DNA of 64,000 nt from Heliobacterium chlorum (lineage in GTDB: Bacteria; Bacillota; Desulfitobacteriia; Heliobacteriales; Heliobacteriaceae), in NCBI RefSeq assembly GCF_014502795.1, contig NZ_JACVHF010000015.1, positions 1 through 64,000 on the forward strand. Direction: 5' to 3'. A program made the translations under genes and the position numbers. Under the pieces are notes generated by a model, which was not told the DNA's origin, searched no databases, and saw only the letters and a program-made list of their open reading frames with translations. Numbering within the stretch: position 1 is the stretch's first letter; each line of letters begins with the position of its first letter. Of the stretch, positions 50,065 to 58,261 are shown one piece after another.

Positions 50065-50817
50065 ATGAAAATCAAGTTAATCCGTCACGCCACGACAATT
50101 TTACAGTTCGGTGGAAAGAAGATTTTAATAGATCCAATGCTTAGTCCAGCAAGGGCAATGGCACCCGTCGATTATTCGCCAAATCGTCAAAACAATCCTC
50201 TTGTAGAGCTACCGGTCACCATCGAGGAATTCTTTGATGTCGATGGAGTTTTGTTGACTCATACTCACCGTGATCATTTTGACGATGAGGCAGCGAGATT
50301 ATTACCTAAAGAAATTCCTGTTTTTTGTCAATTGGATGATAAACAAAAACTAAATGACTTAGGATTTGCTCAGGTATATCCAATTCGAGAAAAGATAAAT
50401 TGGGAAGGATTAAAAATTACTCGAACAAGCGGCCAACATGGTTCCGGGGATTTGGCTAAAAAAATGGGGCCTGTATCAGGATATATATTATCTGCACCGG
50501 AGGAACCAACACTGTATTTTGCTGGTGATACAATCTGGTGCACTGAAGTAGACGTTGCTCTTGATAAACACCAGCCTAATATAAGCGTATTATATGGAGG
50601 GGCAGCACAGTTTTTAGAAGGAGGACCTATAACAATGACATCTGAAGATGTTATTCGAGTATGCCGTAAGATTCCAGAAATGAACGTCGTTGTTGTTCAT
50701 TTAGAAGCATTTAATCATTGTGTAGAAACAAGAGATGCGATAAAGAGAGCACTTAATGATCAGGGACTATCTAACAGCGTATGGGTTCCTGAAAATGGAG
50801 AATTATTATCTTTTTAA
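50065..50817 (+). CDS. MBL-fold metallo-hydrolase, UlaG-like
   Basis: 250 residues. Metal motif LLTHTHRDHFDDEA (H-x-H-x-D-H), later His in TSGQHGSGD, Asp in LYFAGDTIW and a late His in VVVHLEAFNH. Start IRHATTILQFGGKKILIDP is the UlaG-like opening. GGAGGG before ATG 50065 decides the start. Cytoplasmic hydrolase; substrate unknown. Paired with an Lrp-type regulator between relics E and F. Confidence 0.87.
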   Translation: MKIKLIRHATTILQFGGKKILIDPMLSPARAMAPVDYSPNRQNNPLVELPVTIEEFFDVDGVLLTHTHRDHFDDEAARLLPKEIPVFCQLDDKQKLNDLGFAQVYPIREKINWEGLKITRTSGQHGSGDLAKKMGPVSGYILSAPEEPTLYFAGDTIWCTEVDVALDKHQPNISVLYGGAAQFLEGGPITMTSEDVIRVCRKIPEMNVVVVHLEAFNHCVETRDAIKRALNDQGLSNSVWVPENGELLSF

Positions 50818-50825
50818 TTTTCTTT

Positions 50826-50937
50826 ACAGTTGGGTTGTCATTACAGTTTGGCTTTGATACCTAGAGCTACGCTTACGCGGGTTGGGAACAGCTAAATATA
50901 GAAGAAATAGTTCAAGCCAGGATGAGTGTTCCTGGCT
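50826..50937 (+). other. Attachment relic F (flank and terminator only)
   Basis: TACAGTTGGGTTGTCATTAC matches the start of relic E region, then TTTGATACCTAGAGCTACGC as a decayed arm motif, and GCCAGGATGAGTGTTCCTGG as terminator. No tRNA part is left. Right-most recognisable copy. Confidence 0.65.
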
Positions 50938-51097
50938 TTGTTCGCTCATATGCTTTTGTTACCGTCTGCAAAGATAATTCAGTGAGTGCTCATGTTATTT
51001 AAAAGAATGTTCATCTGGCAGGTTCAATTTTCGAATGTCACACTATACCAGTTAATGAATATATTGCAGTGCTAGAATAAAAGAAAGGAAGATCGGA

Positions 51098-51598
51098 GTG
51101 CATTATTATCACAAACAGGTACCACCTTTTCCTCAACCATTTCAACCATATCAACCACCTGTTACCCCATTTCCCCCGAATATCCCTTTGCCTCAGTATC
51201 CCCTACCGGGATACCCGCAACAAAGGTATCCTCAACCTCCTGGCTATCCTCAGTCCGGTTATCCACGACCAGGATATCCTGCACCCCCATTTCCTCGACA
51301 ACCACAAGTTCCACAACCGTCTCAACAAGTCATTTTAAGATTTTATGAACTACAACAAAACCCGCAAAGAGTTCAGGAGTTAATTCGACAAAGACAAAGC
51401 GTGGGCGGACAAGGTTATGTATATTTTAGCCCAGGTTGTATAAACCAGTGGACTATAATCGTTACTATTTATGGAGCAGTATTCTTGATGTATATCACTG
51501 AATCCACTCCTCAGGTAACTCGAGGTTTTGTATTCCCCACCTTTACGTTTACGTCCTTCCCTTCTAATTTAGTGGTAATTTCCGACTGTGCCTTTTAA
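51098..51598 (+). CDS. Proline-rich protein, probable coat-type
   Basis: 166 residues from GTG 51098 behind AAGGAAG. Residues 1-78 are a Pro/Tyr/Gln low-complexity stretch with repeated GYP units; the C-terminal 90 residues form a compact domain (VILRFYELQQNPQRVQELIR, GCINQWTIIVTIYG). Such proteins occur in spore coats or exosporium of Bacilli. Assignment rests on composition. Confidence 0.6.
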   Translation: MHYYHKQVPPFPQPFQPYQPPVTPFPPNIPLPQYPLPGYPQQRYPQPPGYPQSGYPRPGYPAPPFPRQPQVPQPSQQVILRFYELQQNPQRVQELIRQRQSVGGQGYVYFSPGCINQWTIIVTIYGAVFLMYITESTPQVTRGFVFPTFTFTSFPSNLVVISDCAF

Positions 51599-51707
51599 AA
51601 GTCAATTAATATTAAACAGGTAAGGTCCGATTCGTCCTGTTAACCTTTCTTGAAAGAAGTTTTGGTCGCTGCATATATTGCATCGACCCTACATGGGAGG
51701 GAATTCT

Positions 51708-51890
51708 ATGTCTGAACATGAGAGCGAACATTTATATCATTTTTCTGCAGAAAGACAGCCCATATTTCCTTATTACCCGCCGTTCTTTCAACTTCCTTAT
51801 CCGGTTTATCCACCTTTCTTCTTTTATCCACCTTATTATCGCCCATTTCCATATTACCCACCCTTTTATCCTTATCGTCGACGGTTTTAA
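51708..51890 (+). CDS. Pro/Tyr/Phe-rich small protein, coat-like
   Basis: 60 residues from ATG 51708 behind GGGAGGG. After SEHESEHLYHFSAERQ it is almost all Pro, Tyr and Phe (FYPPYYRPFPYYPPFYP). It follows the proline-rich gene and ends before a strong terminator, so the two may form a unit. Coat or exosporium role inferred. Confidence 0.58.
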   Translation: MSEHESEHLYHFSAERQPIFPYYPPFFQLPYPVYPPFFFYPPYYRPFPYYPPFYPYRRRF

Positions 51891-51930
51891 AAGGATAGTT
51901 CGGTCTGCCAATCAGATTTGTAAACACTTG

Positions 51931-51977
51931 AAAACGGCGATGGTTCAGGATGATTGTCCTGGACCATCGCCGTTTTT
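51931..51977 (+). terminator. Terminator
   Basis: AAAACGGCGATGGTTCAGGA pairs with TCCTGGACCATCGCCGTTTT. Symmetric, usable both ways. Confidence 0.9.
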
Positions 51978-52139
51978 CATAAATGATATTACTCACGAAA
52001 ATATATTTACATATCTTTCATAACTTACATTCGGCCTAGTCACAAGATACCTCGTCTTGTCAAATGTCACAAAAGGTTATGTGATTAACTGATTGCGTAT
52101 GATATCTTGATATTACTGGTACTAATTGGGGGGATTATA

Positions 52140-52652
52140 ATGTTTGTCCGCGAAGGAAATATGGCCGATGCCTCAGTTATAGCCCGAATCACTGTTGATA
52201 CTTGGCGAACAACCTATCGAGGGATCATACCCGACGAAACCCTTGATAAATTGTCATATAGCGAACGGGAAAAATTCGTGATCGATTTTCTCGCCAATCC
52301 GAAAGAAAATACCTTTTTGTTCGTTTACGAAAACGCTCGAGAGGATGTTTTAGGCTTCATTTTGGGTGGGCCTGAGAGATTTGGCATGACTAGATTTTCG
52401 GGCGAGATTTATGCGATCTATGTTCTTGAAAATTATCAAGGAAAATGTATCGGCAAACAACTTATGCAGGCGGCCTTCAATAAAATGGCCAAATCCGGTT
52501 ATACATCCGCATCAGTATGGGTTTTAGCCGATAATCCCTACAGACATTTTTATAAAAAATTAATGGGTATCTTTGTAGAGAACAGGTTTTTCGATGGGCT
52601 AAGCTTCGCTATTTACGGTTGGGATAACATACGGAATGTAGAGAATCTTTAG
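52140..52652 (+). CDS. GNAT acetyltransferase
   Basis: 170 residues from ATG 52140 behind GGGGGG. FVREGNMADASVIARITVD and TYRGIIPDETLDKLS form the start; EIYAIYVLENYQGKCIGKQL is the acetyl-CoA motif. Single gene. Acceptor unknown. Confidence 0.87.
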   Translation: MFVREGNMADASVIARITVDTWRTTYRGIIPDETLDKLSYSEREKFVIDFLANPKENTFLFVYENAREDVLGFILGGPERFGMTRFSGEIYAIYVLENYQGKCIGKQLMQAAFNKMAKSGYTSASVWVLADNPYRHFYKKLMGIFVENRFFDGLSFAIYGWDNIRNVENL

Positions 52653-52737
52653 TATTGATGAGATTTTTGTTTTTTGCCGTACGAAGTCAGAAGTCTCTAT
52701 AACTTAGATGCTTCGGTGATTTTAAGTATTCAATTAG

Positions 52738-52766
52738 GATTGCCGGAGGTATTGCCTCCGGCAATC
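52738..52766. terminator. Perfect hairpin after the small basic gene
   Basis: GATTGCCGGAGG-TATT-GCCTCCGGCAATC. It follows the minus-strand stop at 52783; the T-run is weak. Confidence 0.7.
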
Positions 52767-52782
52767 ACGACATTATTGAGAT

Positions 52783-52875
52783 TTAACCTCCGTTGCGGCG
52801 GCGACGACGGCAGCGTACGCGAATGACCGCAGTATCCCCTTCGTTGAGAGTAATTCTAACGACTTGACGAGCCAT
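52783..52875 (-). CDS. Arg-rich 30-residue protein
   Basis: ATG 52875 lies behind GGGAGG. Reads ARQVVRITLNEGDTAVIRVR then CRRRRRNGG. One beta-hairpin-like segment and a run of arginines, net strongly positive. A strong start and a perfect hairpin directly downstream support a real gene. Could bind nucleic acid, but no family recognised. Confidence 0.6.
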   Translation of the reverse strand: MARQVVRITLNEGDTAVIRVRCRRRRRNGG

Positions 52876-53218
52876 TTGCTCTTCCTCCCTTCTGAGTGGA
52901 TTCCTAATTACTCTACGCAAAACTGCCAAATTTCGTTAGTCAGTTAACAGTTTAATTCTTACTACCAATACTCTACGAGGTGTCATCCGCCAGTGCCCAA
53001 AATATCAATTTCATTTTCTTTGATTAGTACAACCTTCGAATGCGTGTAAGACCTTTGGGGTCATAGATATAAGCTTGGTAACAGCAATAAGCTTTAATGA
53101 CTAGTGTTAAAATGGAGCATTTTAGTAACACGAGGCAGGAATTGCTAATTTTACGTCGAAGATTGCACTAGAGAGTCTAGAAATTAAGACACGATATGAC
53201 AACAAAGGGGATTCACTC
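52876..53218. other. Gene-free gap
   Basis: Intergenic sequence between divergent genes. Promoters for both are expected but none stands out clearly. Confidence 0.5.
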
Positions 53219-53974
53219 GTGGATAAACTAAAATATAAATCGATTTTAGATTTTATTGGTCCCATTGTATTAACGCTTGGGTTGATCTCCGTACCAGTTC
53301 AAGCCTCAGCGAGTAATACTGTCACATATACCGTAAAAACCGGCGATACCTTATGGGCTATATCTCAGCACGCTGGCGTAACCATGAATAAACTAATCGA
53401 ACTGAACCCACAAATCGTTAATCCAAACTCTATAAAAGTTGGTCAAGTTCTAAATCTTTCCGTTCGGGACATGCCCAACACAGAGAGCCGGCAAAACGCT
53501 ACCCCTTTAATCTCTTTTCAAATGGTTAAACAATCAGTAAATGCAGAACAAAGTTCGAACAAGGACTCAAAGCAGAAGATTGCTCAGGCTATAATTTCCA
53601 CAGGAAAAAAACTGCTTGGCAAACCCTATAAGTATGGAGCTCAGTCTATGAATCCTTCCGCCTTTGACTGTTCCAGTTTTACACAATATGTGTACGGGGT
53701 AAATCACATTAAACTCAATCGTGTTGCTTCCCAACAGGCCAGCCAAGGACAAAATGTTGACAAGAGTCAGATGCGGGAAGGAGATTTAGTTTTTTTCTGG
53801 AACAGTGATACTCAAAATAAAAAAGGATTAGAAAGAATTGGCCATGTCGGTGTTTATTTAGGAGATGGCAAGTTTATACACTGCTCTACCTCTGACAAAG
53901 GAGTTATTATAAGCGATATAAATGATAAATATTATTTGAAAACTTTTATTTGTGCCCGTAGAGTACTTTTGTAA
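53219..53974 (+). CDS. LysM plus NlpC/P60 cell-wall endopeptidase
   Basis: 251 residues: signal segment (LDFIGPIVLTLGLISVPVQA), one LysM domain (YTVKTGDTLWAISQHAGVTM, IVNPNSIKVGQVLNL) and an NlpC/P60 domain with catalytic Cys in AFDCSSFTQYVYG, His in RIGHVGVYLGDGKFIH and a third polar His. LytF/CwlS-like D,L-endopeptidase outside the membrane. GTG 53219 behind AAAGGGG. Terminator follows. Confidence 0.9.
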   Translation: MDKLKYKSILDFIGPIVLTLGLISVPVQASASNTVTYTVKTGDTLWAISQHAGVTMNKLIELNPQIVNPNSIKVGQVLNLSVRDMPNTESRQNATPLISFQMVKQSVNAEQSSNKDSKQKIAQAIISTGKKLLGKPYKYGAQSMNPSAFDCSSFTQYVYGVNHIKLNRVASQQASQGQNVDKSQMREGDLVFFWNSDTQNKKGLERIGHVGVYLGDGKFIHCSTSDKGVIISDINDKYYLKTFICARRVLL

Positions 53975-54009
53975 AACCTAAGTGGAGCATGTCCCTTATA
54001 ATAAAAGTA

Positions 54010-54043
54010 AAGGTCCAGGATCGTTTTCCTGGACCTTTTGGAT
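54010..54043 (+). terminator. Terminator after the endopeptidase gene
   Basis: AAGGTCCAGGA-tcgtttt-TCCTGGACCTT then TTTG. Confidence 0.85.
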
Positions 54044-54159
54044 TGCTTTTTAAGTTCAGTTCCTCATTATGGGATTAAGGGGATATCTTCTCGGAAGGTT
54101 TTGCATGATTCGTTTCGAATTTATCTAGAGTATAGCTTATTTATGCGAGGAGATTATAC

Positions 54160-54690
54160 ATGCAGACTAAAATCAAAAAGATAATCGTTGAGTATGTAGG
54201 CCCGGTTATGTTCGCGCTTATTTTATCCCTGTTTATCCGAACTTATATTGCGGAAGCCTACTGGATCCCCTCGGAATCGATGGTACCCACGCTAAATGTC
54301 AATGATCATTTAATCGTGGAAAAGGTGACCGAAAAAATTGTTGGTTTTGAGCGGGGAGACATCATTGTTTTTAAAGCCCCCCCTCAATTGGCTAAGGACG
54401 AAAACCTGATTAAGAGGGTTATAGGATTACCCGGTGATACGGTTGAAATCCATAATGGAAAACTCTATATCAATAACGAAGTTTTAGACGAACCCTATGT
54501 GAAGGTAAAAATGCTTCAAGATTTTAAACCTTTTACGGTACCTGAAAACAGCCTTTTTGTTCTGGGTGATAATCGAAATAACAGCTACGACAGCCGTTAC
54601 TGGGGGGTCGTACCCCAAGAAACTGTGATCGGGAAAGCTGTGGCTCGGTACTATCCATTCAATGAAATGGGGCTACTTGGTCATAGATAA
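54160..54690 (+). CDS. lepB: Signal peptidase I
   Basis: 176 residues. One N-terminal anchor (VGPVMFALILSLFIRTYI), catalytic Ser in YWIPSESMVPTL, catalytic Lys in LIKRVIGLPGDTVEI and conserved LFVLGDNRNNSYDSRYWG. It removes signal peptides at the outer membrane face. Single gene, GAGGAGATTATAC before the ATG, terminator directly after. Confidence 0.95.
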   Translation: MQTKIKKIIVEYVGPVMFALILSLFIRTYIAEAYWIPSESMVPTLNVNDHLIVEKVTEKIVGFERGDIIVFKAPPQLAKDENLIKRVIGLPGDTVEIHNGKLYINNEVLDEPYVKVKMLQDFKPFTVPENSLFVLGDNRNNSYDSRYWGVVPQETVIGKAVARYYPFNEMGLLGHR

Positions 54691-54733
54691 GCTTCAATAG
54701 GAATGAGTTTTTAAGGACAAATTTATCCTGTGT

Positions 54734-54760
54734 AGCGTGGCCGACGAGGCCACGCTTTTG
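54734..54760 (+). terminator. Terminator after signal peptidase
   Basis: AGCGTGGCC-gacga-GGCCACGCT then TTTG. Confidence 0.9.
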
Positions 54761-54875
54761 TCTTATTTCAGCAGTTTAACTATCACCTTATTACCTCCGG
54801 TAGTAACGATCAACTCCCCGATTCCATAAAATACAACATCAATGGAATTAAAAGGATTTCGAGGAGGGTATTAAA

Positions 54876-55169
54876 ATGTCAAGACGGCACAGACATCATC
54901 AGCATCATCATTGTCAATCGGTCGCTTACTCCAATCCCACTACTTCGGCTCAGCCCGCACAAGCTTGTCCACAACTCCCCGGAACGCTGGTACGAATTTT
55001 TATTCCCGCTGGTGCAGTCATAAACTTATTGAATCTAATCGAGGTGAGTTCGCCGAGCGGCATTTGTCTGGTCGTAAGAATACCGATTTTAGGTGGTAAT
55101 TCGACCGTTTCCAGTGTCTTAGACTCTATCCGTCAGGCCGGCGGTACTGTCGAGTTTATGACAGAGTAA
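54876..55169 (+). CDS. His-rich small protein
   Basis: 97 residues behind GAGGAGGG. N-terminus is RRHRHHQHHHCQS; the rest is a hydrophobic alpha-beta domain (LVRIFIPAGAVINLLNLIEV, LVVRIPILGG). The His cluster could bind metal; similar arrangements exist in coat-associated proteins. No family recognised. Confidence 0.6.
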   Translation: MSRRHRHHQHHHCQSVAYSNPTTSAQPAQACPQLPGTLVRIFIPAGAVINLLNLIEVSSPSGICLVVRIPILGGNSTVSSVLDSIRQAGGTVEFMTE

Positions 55170-55181
55170 GGATCCAACATC

Positions 55182-55217
55182 AAAGACCTGCCGTAGCTGT
55201 AAGCTGGCAGGTCTTTC
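55182..55217. terminator. Terminator between convergent small genes
   Basis: AAAGACCTGCC and GGCAGGTCTTT arms with a thirteen-base loop; serves both the His-rich gene and the minus-strand 39-residue gene. Confidence 0.8.
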
Positions 55218-55223
55218 GATTGC

Positions 55224-55343
55224 TTATTGTTGGTTCCCTTGTTCATTCGGATTCGGGAGTTGGGCACCTTCTGTCCGGTTGACCATCGTCGCTTCGGGAT
55301 TGGGTATCTCCTGTTTGTTCACACTTTTATTCGTTTCGGTCAA
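55224..55343 (-). CDS. Small polar 39-residue protein
   Basis: TTG 55343 behind GGGAGGTGATTACA. Reads TETNKSVNKQEIPNPEATMV then NRTEGAQLPNPNEQGNQQ: hydrophilic, Asn/Gln/Pro-rich, likely disordered. Strong ribosome-binding site and terminator support it. Function unknown; composition is reminiscent of small sporulation proteins. Confidence 0.55.
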   Translation of the reverse strand: MTETNKSVNKQEIPNPEATMVNRTEGAQLPNPNEQGNQQ

Positions 55344-55418
55344 TGTAATCACCTCCCACGACTAGTATGGTCGGTTTTTTATGGATTATGGACCTTCGCC
55401 CCGATCAGTTTGACCGGA

Positions 55419-55459
55419 TTTTCAACTTACGATAATGAAACGGTATCATAAGTTGAAAA
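55419..55459. repeat. Inverted repeat, candidate recombinase core site
   Basis: Arms TTTTCAACTTACGATA and TATCATAAGTTGAAAA (15 of 16 paired) around a 9-base centre. Two arms around a short spacer is the layout of tyrosine-recombinase core sites. It lies upstream of the coiled-coil and recombinase genes. Confidence 0.65.
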
Positions 55460-55477
55460 CTCTCAAGTTTTTACCTA

Positions 55478-55543
55478 GTCGTGAAATCACGACAACATAA
55501 CGTTTATCACAACAAATCATAACGTTGTGAATTGTTGTGATAA
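55478..55543. repeat. Further inverted and direct repeats
   Basis: GTCGTGA-AA-TCACGAC at 55478-55493, and TTATCACAACA ... TGTTGTGATAA at 55504-55543, plus repeated TTGTGA around 55525-55566. Likely binding sites for an accessory or autoregulating protein, probably the 55631 product. Confidence 0.6.
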
Positions 55544-55630
55544 GTCAAATATGATGTGATTGTGATGAATGGTTTCTTTTGGTATGATAGGAGTGAGGCT
55601 TGTCCAGATTCGATAGAGGAGATTTGAAAT

Positions 55631-56638
55631 ATGAGCGATGAACAAGTGCTTACCTGCGAGAATGGCGCCACAAGGGAACAGATAGATGACAGTGATTCCA
55701 AAATAGACCGCTACACCCTAGGCATCCGGGGGATCACTAAAAAGCAGTTACAAGACGAAATTCGACAATCTGGAAAATCGGTCGATGAGTTTATCGGCTA
55801 TCTTTTGTCTTTACATACAGAACAACTATCGAAAGCCACTTTTACGGAATCGCAAAAAAGCGCTATTGCTGAAGTGGAACACCATTTGAATCGTATCGGC
55901 CAAATCATGGCCCATTTGCTCGGTTCCGCCCGATCACATATCGAAGCGTCTGAATTACAAGCCCTGAATGCCCGTTCTGAATTGGATTCAGTAAAAGCGG
56001 AATTGCTCGATGTGCAGCGGAAAGCTGAAAAAGAAATTGCCGAAGTGAAACAAAAGGCTAAGGTGACTGTAGAGGCAGCAGAAGAAATTGCTGCCAAAGC
56101 GCAAAAGCAGGCCCTTGAGCTGGAAGAACATCTGCACAAAGCTCGGGAGGAATTTAAAGAACAACAAGAACTCTGGATGCGGCAGTTGAGCGAGTCTCGA
56201 GCTAATGCCGCACAAACCAACAAGCTATTGTCGATGACGGAAGCAGCACTGGAGGAAACAAGAAGAGAACTGGAAAATCGAAAAACCCTCGCGAGTGAAG
56301 TGGACAAGCTCAAAGAGACTCTCGATACAATAGAAAAGAAAAACCGCAAAAAAACTCTTGAGGCAGATCAGACGCAAAAAAAGTTAAATCTAGCCGAAAA
56401 CAAGATTTGTTCCCTAAAAGAAGAGCATCAAACTGCCTTATCAACGTTAGAGCAGCGATTGGCCCAGCAATGGTCTTTGGAAAAAGAGAAGGCTGTTCTG
56501 GAAACACGGGAGGAAGAACGGCAGACACATTATCGTCTCCAGGAAACGATCGCTGCTTTAAGAGAAGAAAATGCTCGGTTGCGGGGTGATTTGGCGGTGG
56601 CGCAAGCTTCTGCAACAGCAAGGAGTGAGAAAGGTTGA
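55631..56638 (+). CDS. KfrA/TnpT-like DNA-binding coiled-coil protein
   Basis: 335 residues. The N-terminal 60 residues include GIRGITKKQLQDEIRQSGKS, a ribbon-helix-helix or HTH-like start; from about 90 to 330 it is one long coiled coil (KAEKEIAEVKQKAKVTVEAA, LEKEKAVLETREEER). KfrA-like proteins bind repeats in front of their own gene; TnpT proteins assist the tyrosine recombinase TnpS in Tn4651-type transposons. It overlaps the recombinase gene by four bases, supporting a joint function. Confidence 0.68.
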   Translation: MSDEQVLTCENGATREQIDDSDSKIDRYTLGIRGITKKQLQDEIRQSGKSVDEFIGYLLSLHTEQLSKATFTESQKSAIAEVEHHLNRIGQIMAHLLGSARSHIEASELQALNARSELDSVKAELLDVQRKAEKEIAEVKQKAKVTVEAAEEIAAKAQKQALELEEHLHKAREEFKEQQELWMRQLSESRANAAQTNKLLSMTEAALEETRRELENRKTLASEVDKLKETLDTIEKKNRKKTLEADQTQKKLNLAENKICSLKEEHQTALSTLEQRLAQQWSLEKEKAVLETREEERQTHYRLQETIAALREENARLRGDLAVAQASATARSEKG

Positions 56639-57600
56639 GCCTTCCCTCTCGTTCTTCTAAAGGCCCGATTGCCCTTCCAAACTCTTTGCCAGAGGAAATT
56701 CAAAGAGTACGCCAAGCCGCTCGTTCGCAACAAACGATTAAATCCTATCAAGCTGACTGGCGCCATTTTTCCACGTGGTGCCGCCAATCATCTCAATGTG
56801 CTTTGCCAGCTTCGTCGGAGACGGTGGAAGCCTATTTGGTCGCTATGGCTCAAAATGGCTATAAATACTCCACCATCTCCCGCCGTCTATCTGCTATAAG
56901 CAAAGCCCACGAAATCGAAGGCAAGGACTCTCCCACCCATTCCTTAATCGTTCGAACGGCCCTTCAGGGGATCGCTCGGCTTCACGGCTCGGCTCAACGA
57001 GGCAAATCGCCCATTACCGTCACTCACTTAAGAGAAATGATGGGCCACATTCCCCTAACCCTGCAAGGTCACCGGGATCGAGCCCTGTTATTGCTCGGGT
57101 TTGCCGGCGCATTTCGCCGTTCTGAGTTAGTTCAACTTAATGTGGCGGATTTACAGTTTGTAGCTGAAGGAATCCGCGTGAACCTGCGGCGCTCAAAAAC
57201 CGATCCCTTGGGAGGGGGATTCATCAAAGGGATTCCCAACGGGGACCACGAAAACACTTGTCCAGTCCGAGCCGTTCGACAATGGATGGAACGTGCAGGT
57301 ATCAACGAGGGCCCCCTATTTCGTCCCGTAACACGTCACGATACGCTTCGTCAAACCCGTTTAAGCGATGCTTCCGTAGCGCTAATCGTGAAACGATATG
57401 CTCAACAAGTTGGCTTGGAAGTCAGCCAATTTTCCGGACACTCTCTTAGGGCCGGTCTGGCGACAGCAGCCGCGTCTGCTGGTGTGGAAGAACGCTTGAT
57501 TATGAACCAAACGGGGCATCGTTCTGTCAAAATGGTTCGCCATTACATCCGGGAGGGTTCACTCTTCCGGCAGAATGCTGCTAAAGGTATCGGATTATAG
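56635..57600 (+). CDS. Tyrosine recombinase, TnpS-like
   Basis: 321 residues. SAM-like domain (TIKSYQADWRHFSTWCRQSS), catalytic Arg in GAFRRSELVQL, Lys in LRRSKTDPLG, HSLRAG (His-x-x-Arg), TGHRS (His) and VRHYIREG (Tyr). All catalytic residues present. TTG 56635 overlaps the coiled-coil stop. No transposase accompanies the pair here, and it ends 146 bases before a tRNA cluster. Confidence 0.85.
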   Translation: MSLPSRSSKGPIALPNSLPEEIQRVRQAARSQQTIKSYQADWRHFSTWCRQSSQCALPASSETVEAYLVAMAQNGYKYSTISRRLSAISKAHEIEGKDSPTHSLIVRTALQGIARLHGSAQRGKSPITVTHLREMMGHIPLTLQGHRDRALLLLGFAGAFRRSELVQLNVADLQFVAEGIRVNLRRSKTDPLGGGFIKGIPNGDHENTCPVRAVRQWMERAGINEGPLFRPVTRHDTLRQTRLSDASVALIVKRYAQQVGLEVSQFSGHSLRAGLATAAASAGVEERLIMNQTGHRSVKMVRHYIREGSLFRQNAAKGIGL

Positions 57601-57685
57601 TCGGTGAATAGGGATTGAAACCTTGGAATCAACCAAAAAGTTCCGATCATTCCGCATTTTCTTAATCAAAAAAACTAAAATCATG

Positions 57686-57714
57686 TTGACTTTAGTATTG
57701 AGATTTGATAAATT
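57686..57714 (+). promoter_or_regulatory. Promoter of the tRNA cluster
   Basis: TTGACT, 17-base spacer, TAAATT, 32 bases before the first tRNA. Confidence 0.7.
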
Positions 57715-57745
57715 ATATCTCGTCACCGGCGCAATGCCCGATGAC

Positions 57746-57822
57746 GGACGATTAGCTCAGCTGGTTAGAGCGCATGCCTCACATGCATGAGGTCGGCGGT
57801 TCGATCCCGTCATCGTCCACCA
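57746..57822 (+). tRNA. tRNA-Val(CAC)
   Basis: Acceptor GGACGAT/ATCGTCC, anticodon arm CATGC-CTCACAT-GCATG, T arm CGGCGGTTCGATCCCG, encoded CCA. Confidence 0.95.
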
Positions 57823-57826
57823 GATT

Positions 57827-57914
57827 GCCGAAGTGGCGGAATTGGCAGACGCGCTGGTCTCAAAAACCAGTGAGGTCACCCCTCGTGCCGGTTCGACCCC
57901 GGCCTTCGGCACCA
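57827..57914 (+). tRNA. tRNA-Leu(CAA)
   Basis: Class II tRNA of 88 bases; anticodon arm CTGGT-CTCAAAA-ACCAG; acceptor GCCGAAG/CTTCGGC; encoded CCA. Confidence 0.95.
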
Positions 57915-57919
57915 TTTAT

Positions 57920-57994
57920 GCGGAAGTAGCTCAGCGGTAGAGCATCGCCTTGCCAAGGCGAGGGTCGCGAGTTCGAATCTCGTCTTCCGCTCCA
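57920..57994 (+). tRNA. tRNA-Gly(GCC)
   Basis: Acceptor GCGGAAG/CTTCCGC; anticodon arm TCGCC-TTGCCAA-GGCGA; ends TCCA. Confidence 0.95.
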
Positions 57995-58006
57995 TTTAAA
58001 CCACAT

Positions 58007-58080
58007 GCGGGTGTAGTTCAATGGTAGAACATCAGCTTCCCAAGCTGAATACGTGGGTTCGATTCCCATCACCCGCTCCA
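58007..58080 (+). tRNA. tRNA-Gly(CCC)
   Basis: Acceptor GCGGGTG/CACCCGC; anticodon arm TCAGC-TTCCCAA-GCTGA; ends TCCA. Confidence 0.95.
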
Positions 58081-58090
58081 TATGATTTCT

Positions 58091-58166
58091 AGGGGAGTAG
58101 CTCAATCGGTAGAGCGGCGGTCTCCAAAACCGTAGGCTGCGGGTTCAAGTCCTGTCTCCCCTGCCA
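58091..58166 (+). tRNA. tRNA-Trp(CCA)
   Basis: Acceptor AGGGGAG/CTCCCCT; anticodon arm GCGGT-CTCCAAA-ACCGT; ends GCCA. Confidence 0.95.
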
Positions 58167-58174
58167 TTGAATTT

Positions 58175-58250
58175 GCCGCTGTAGCTCAGTCGGTAGAGCG
58201 TATCCTTGGTAAGGATAAGGTCACCGGTTCAATCCCGGTCAGTGGCTCCA
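58175..58250 (+). tRNA. tRNA-Thr(GGT)
   Basis: Acceptor GCCGCTG/CAGTGGC with one G-T pair; anticodon arm TATCC-TTGGTAA-GGATA; ends TCCA. Confidence 0.95.
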
Positions 58251-58261
58251 TATTTTACGAT

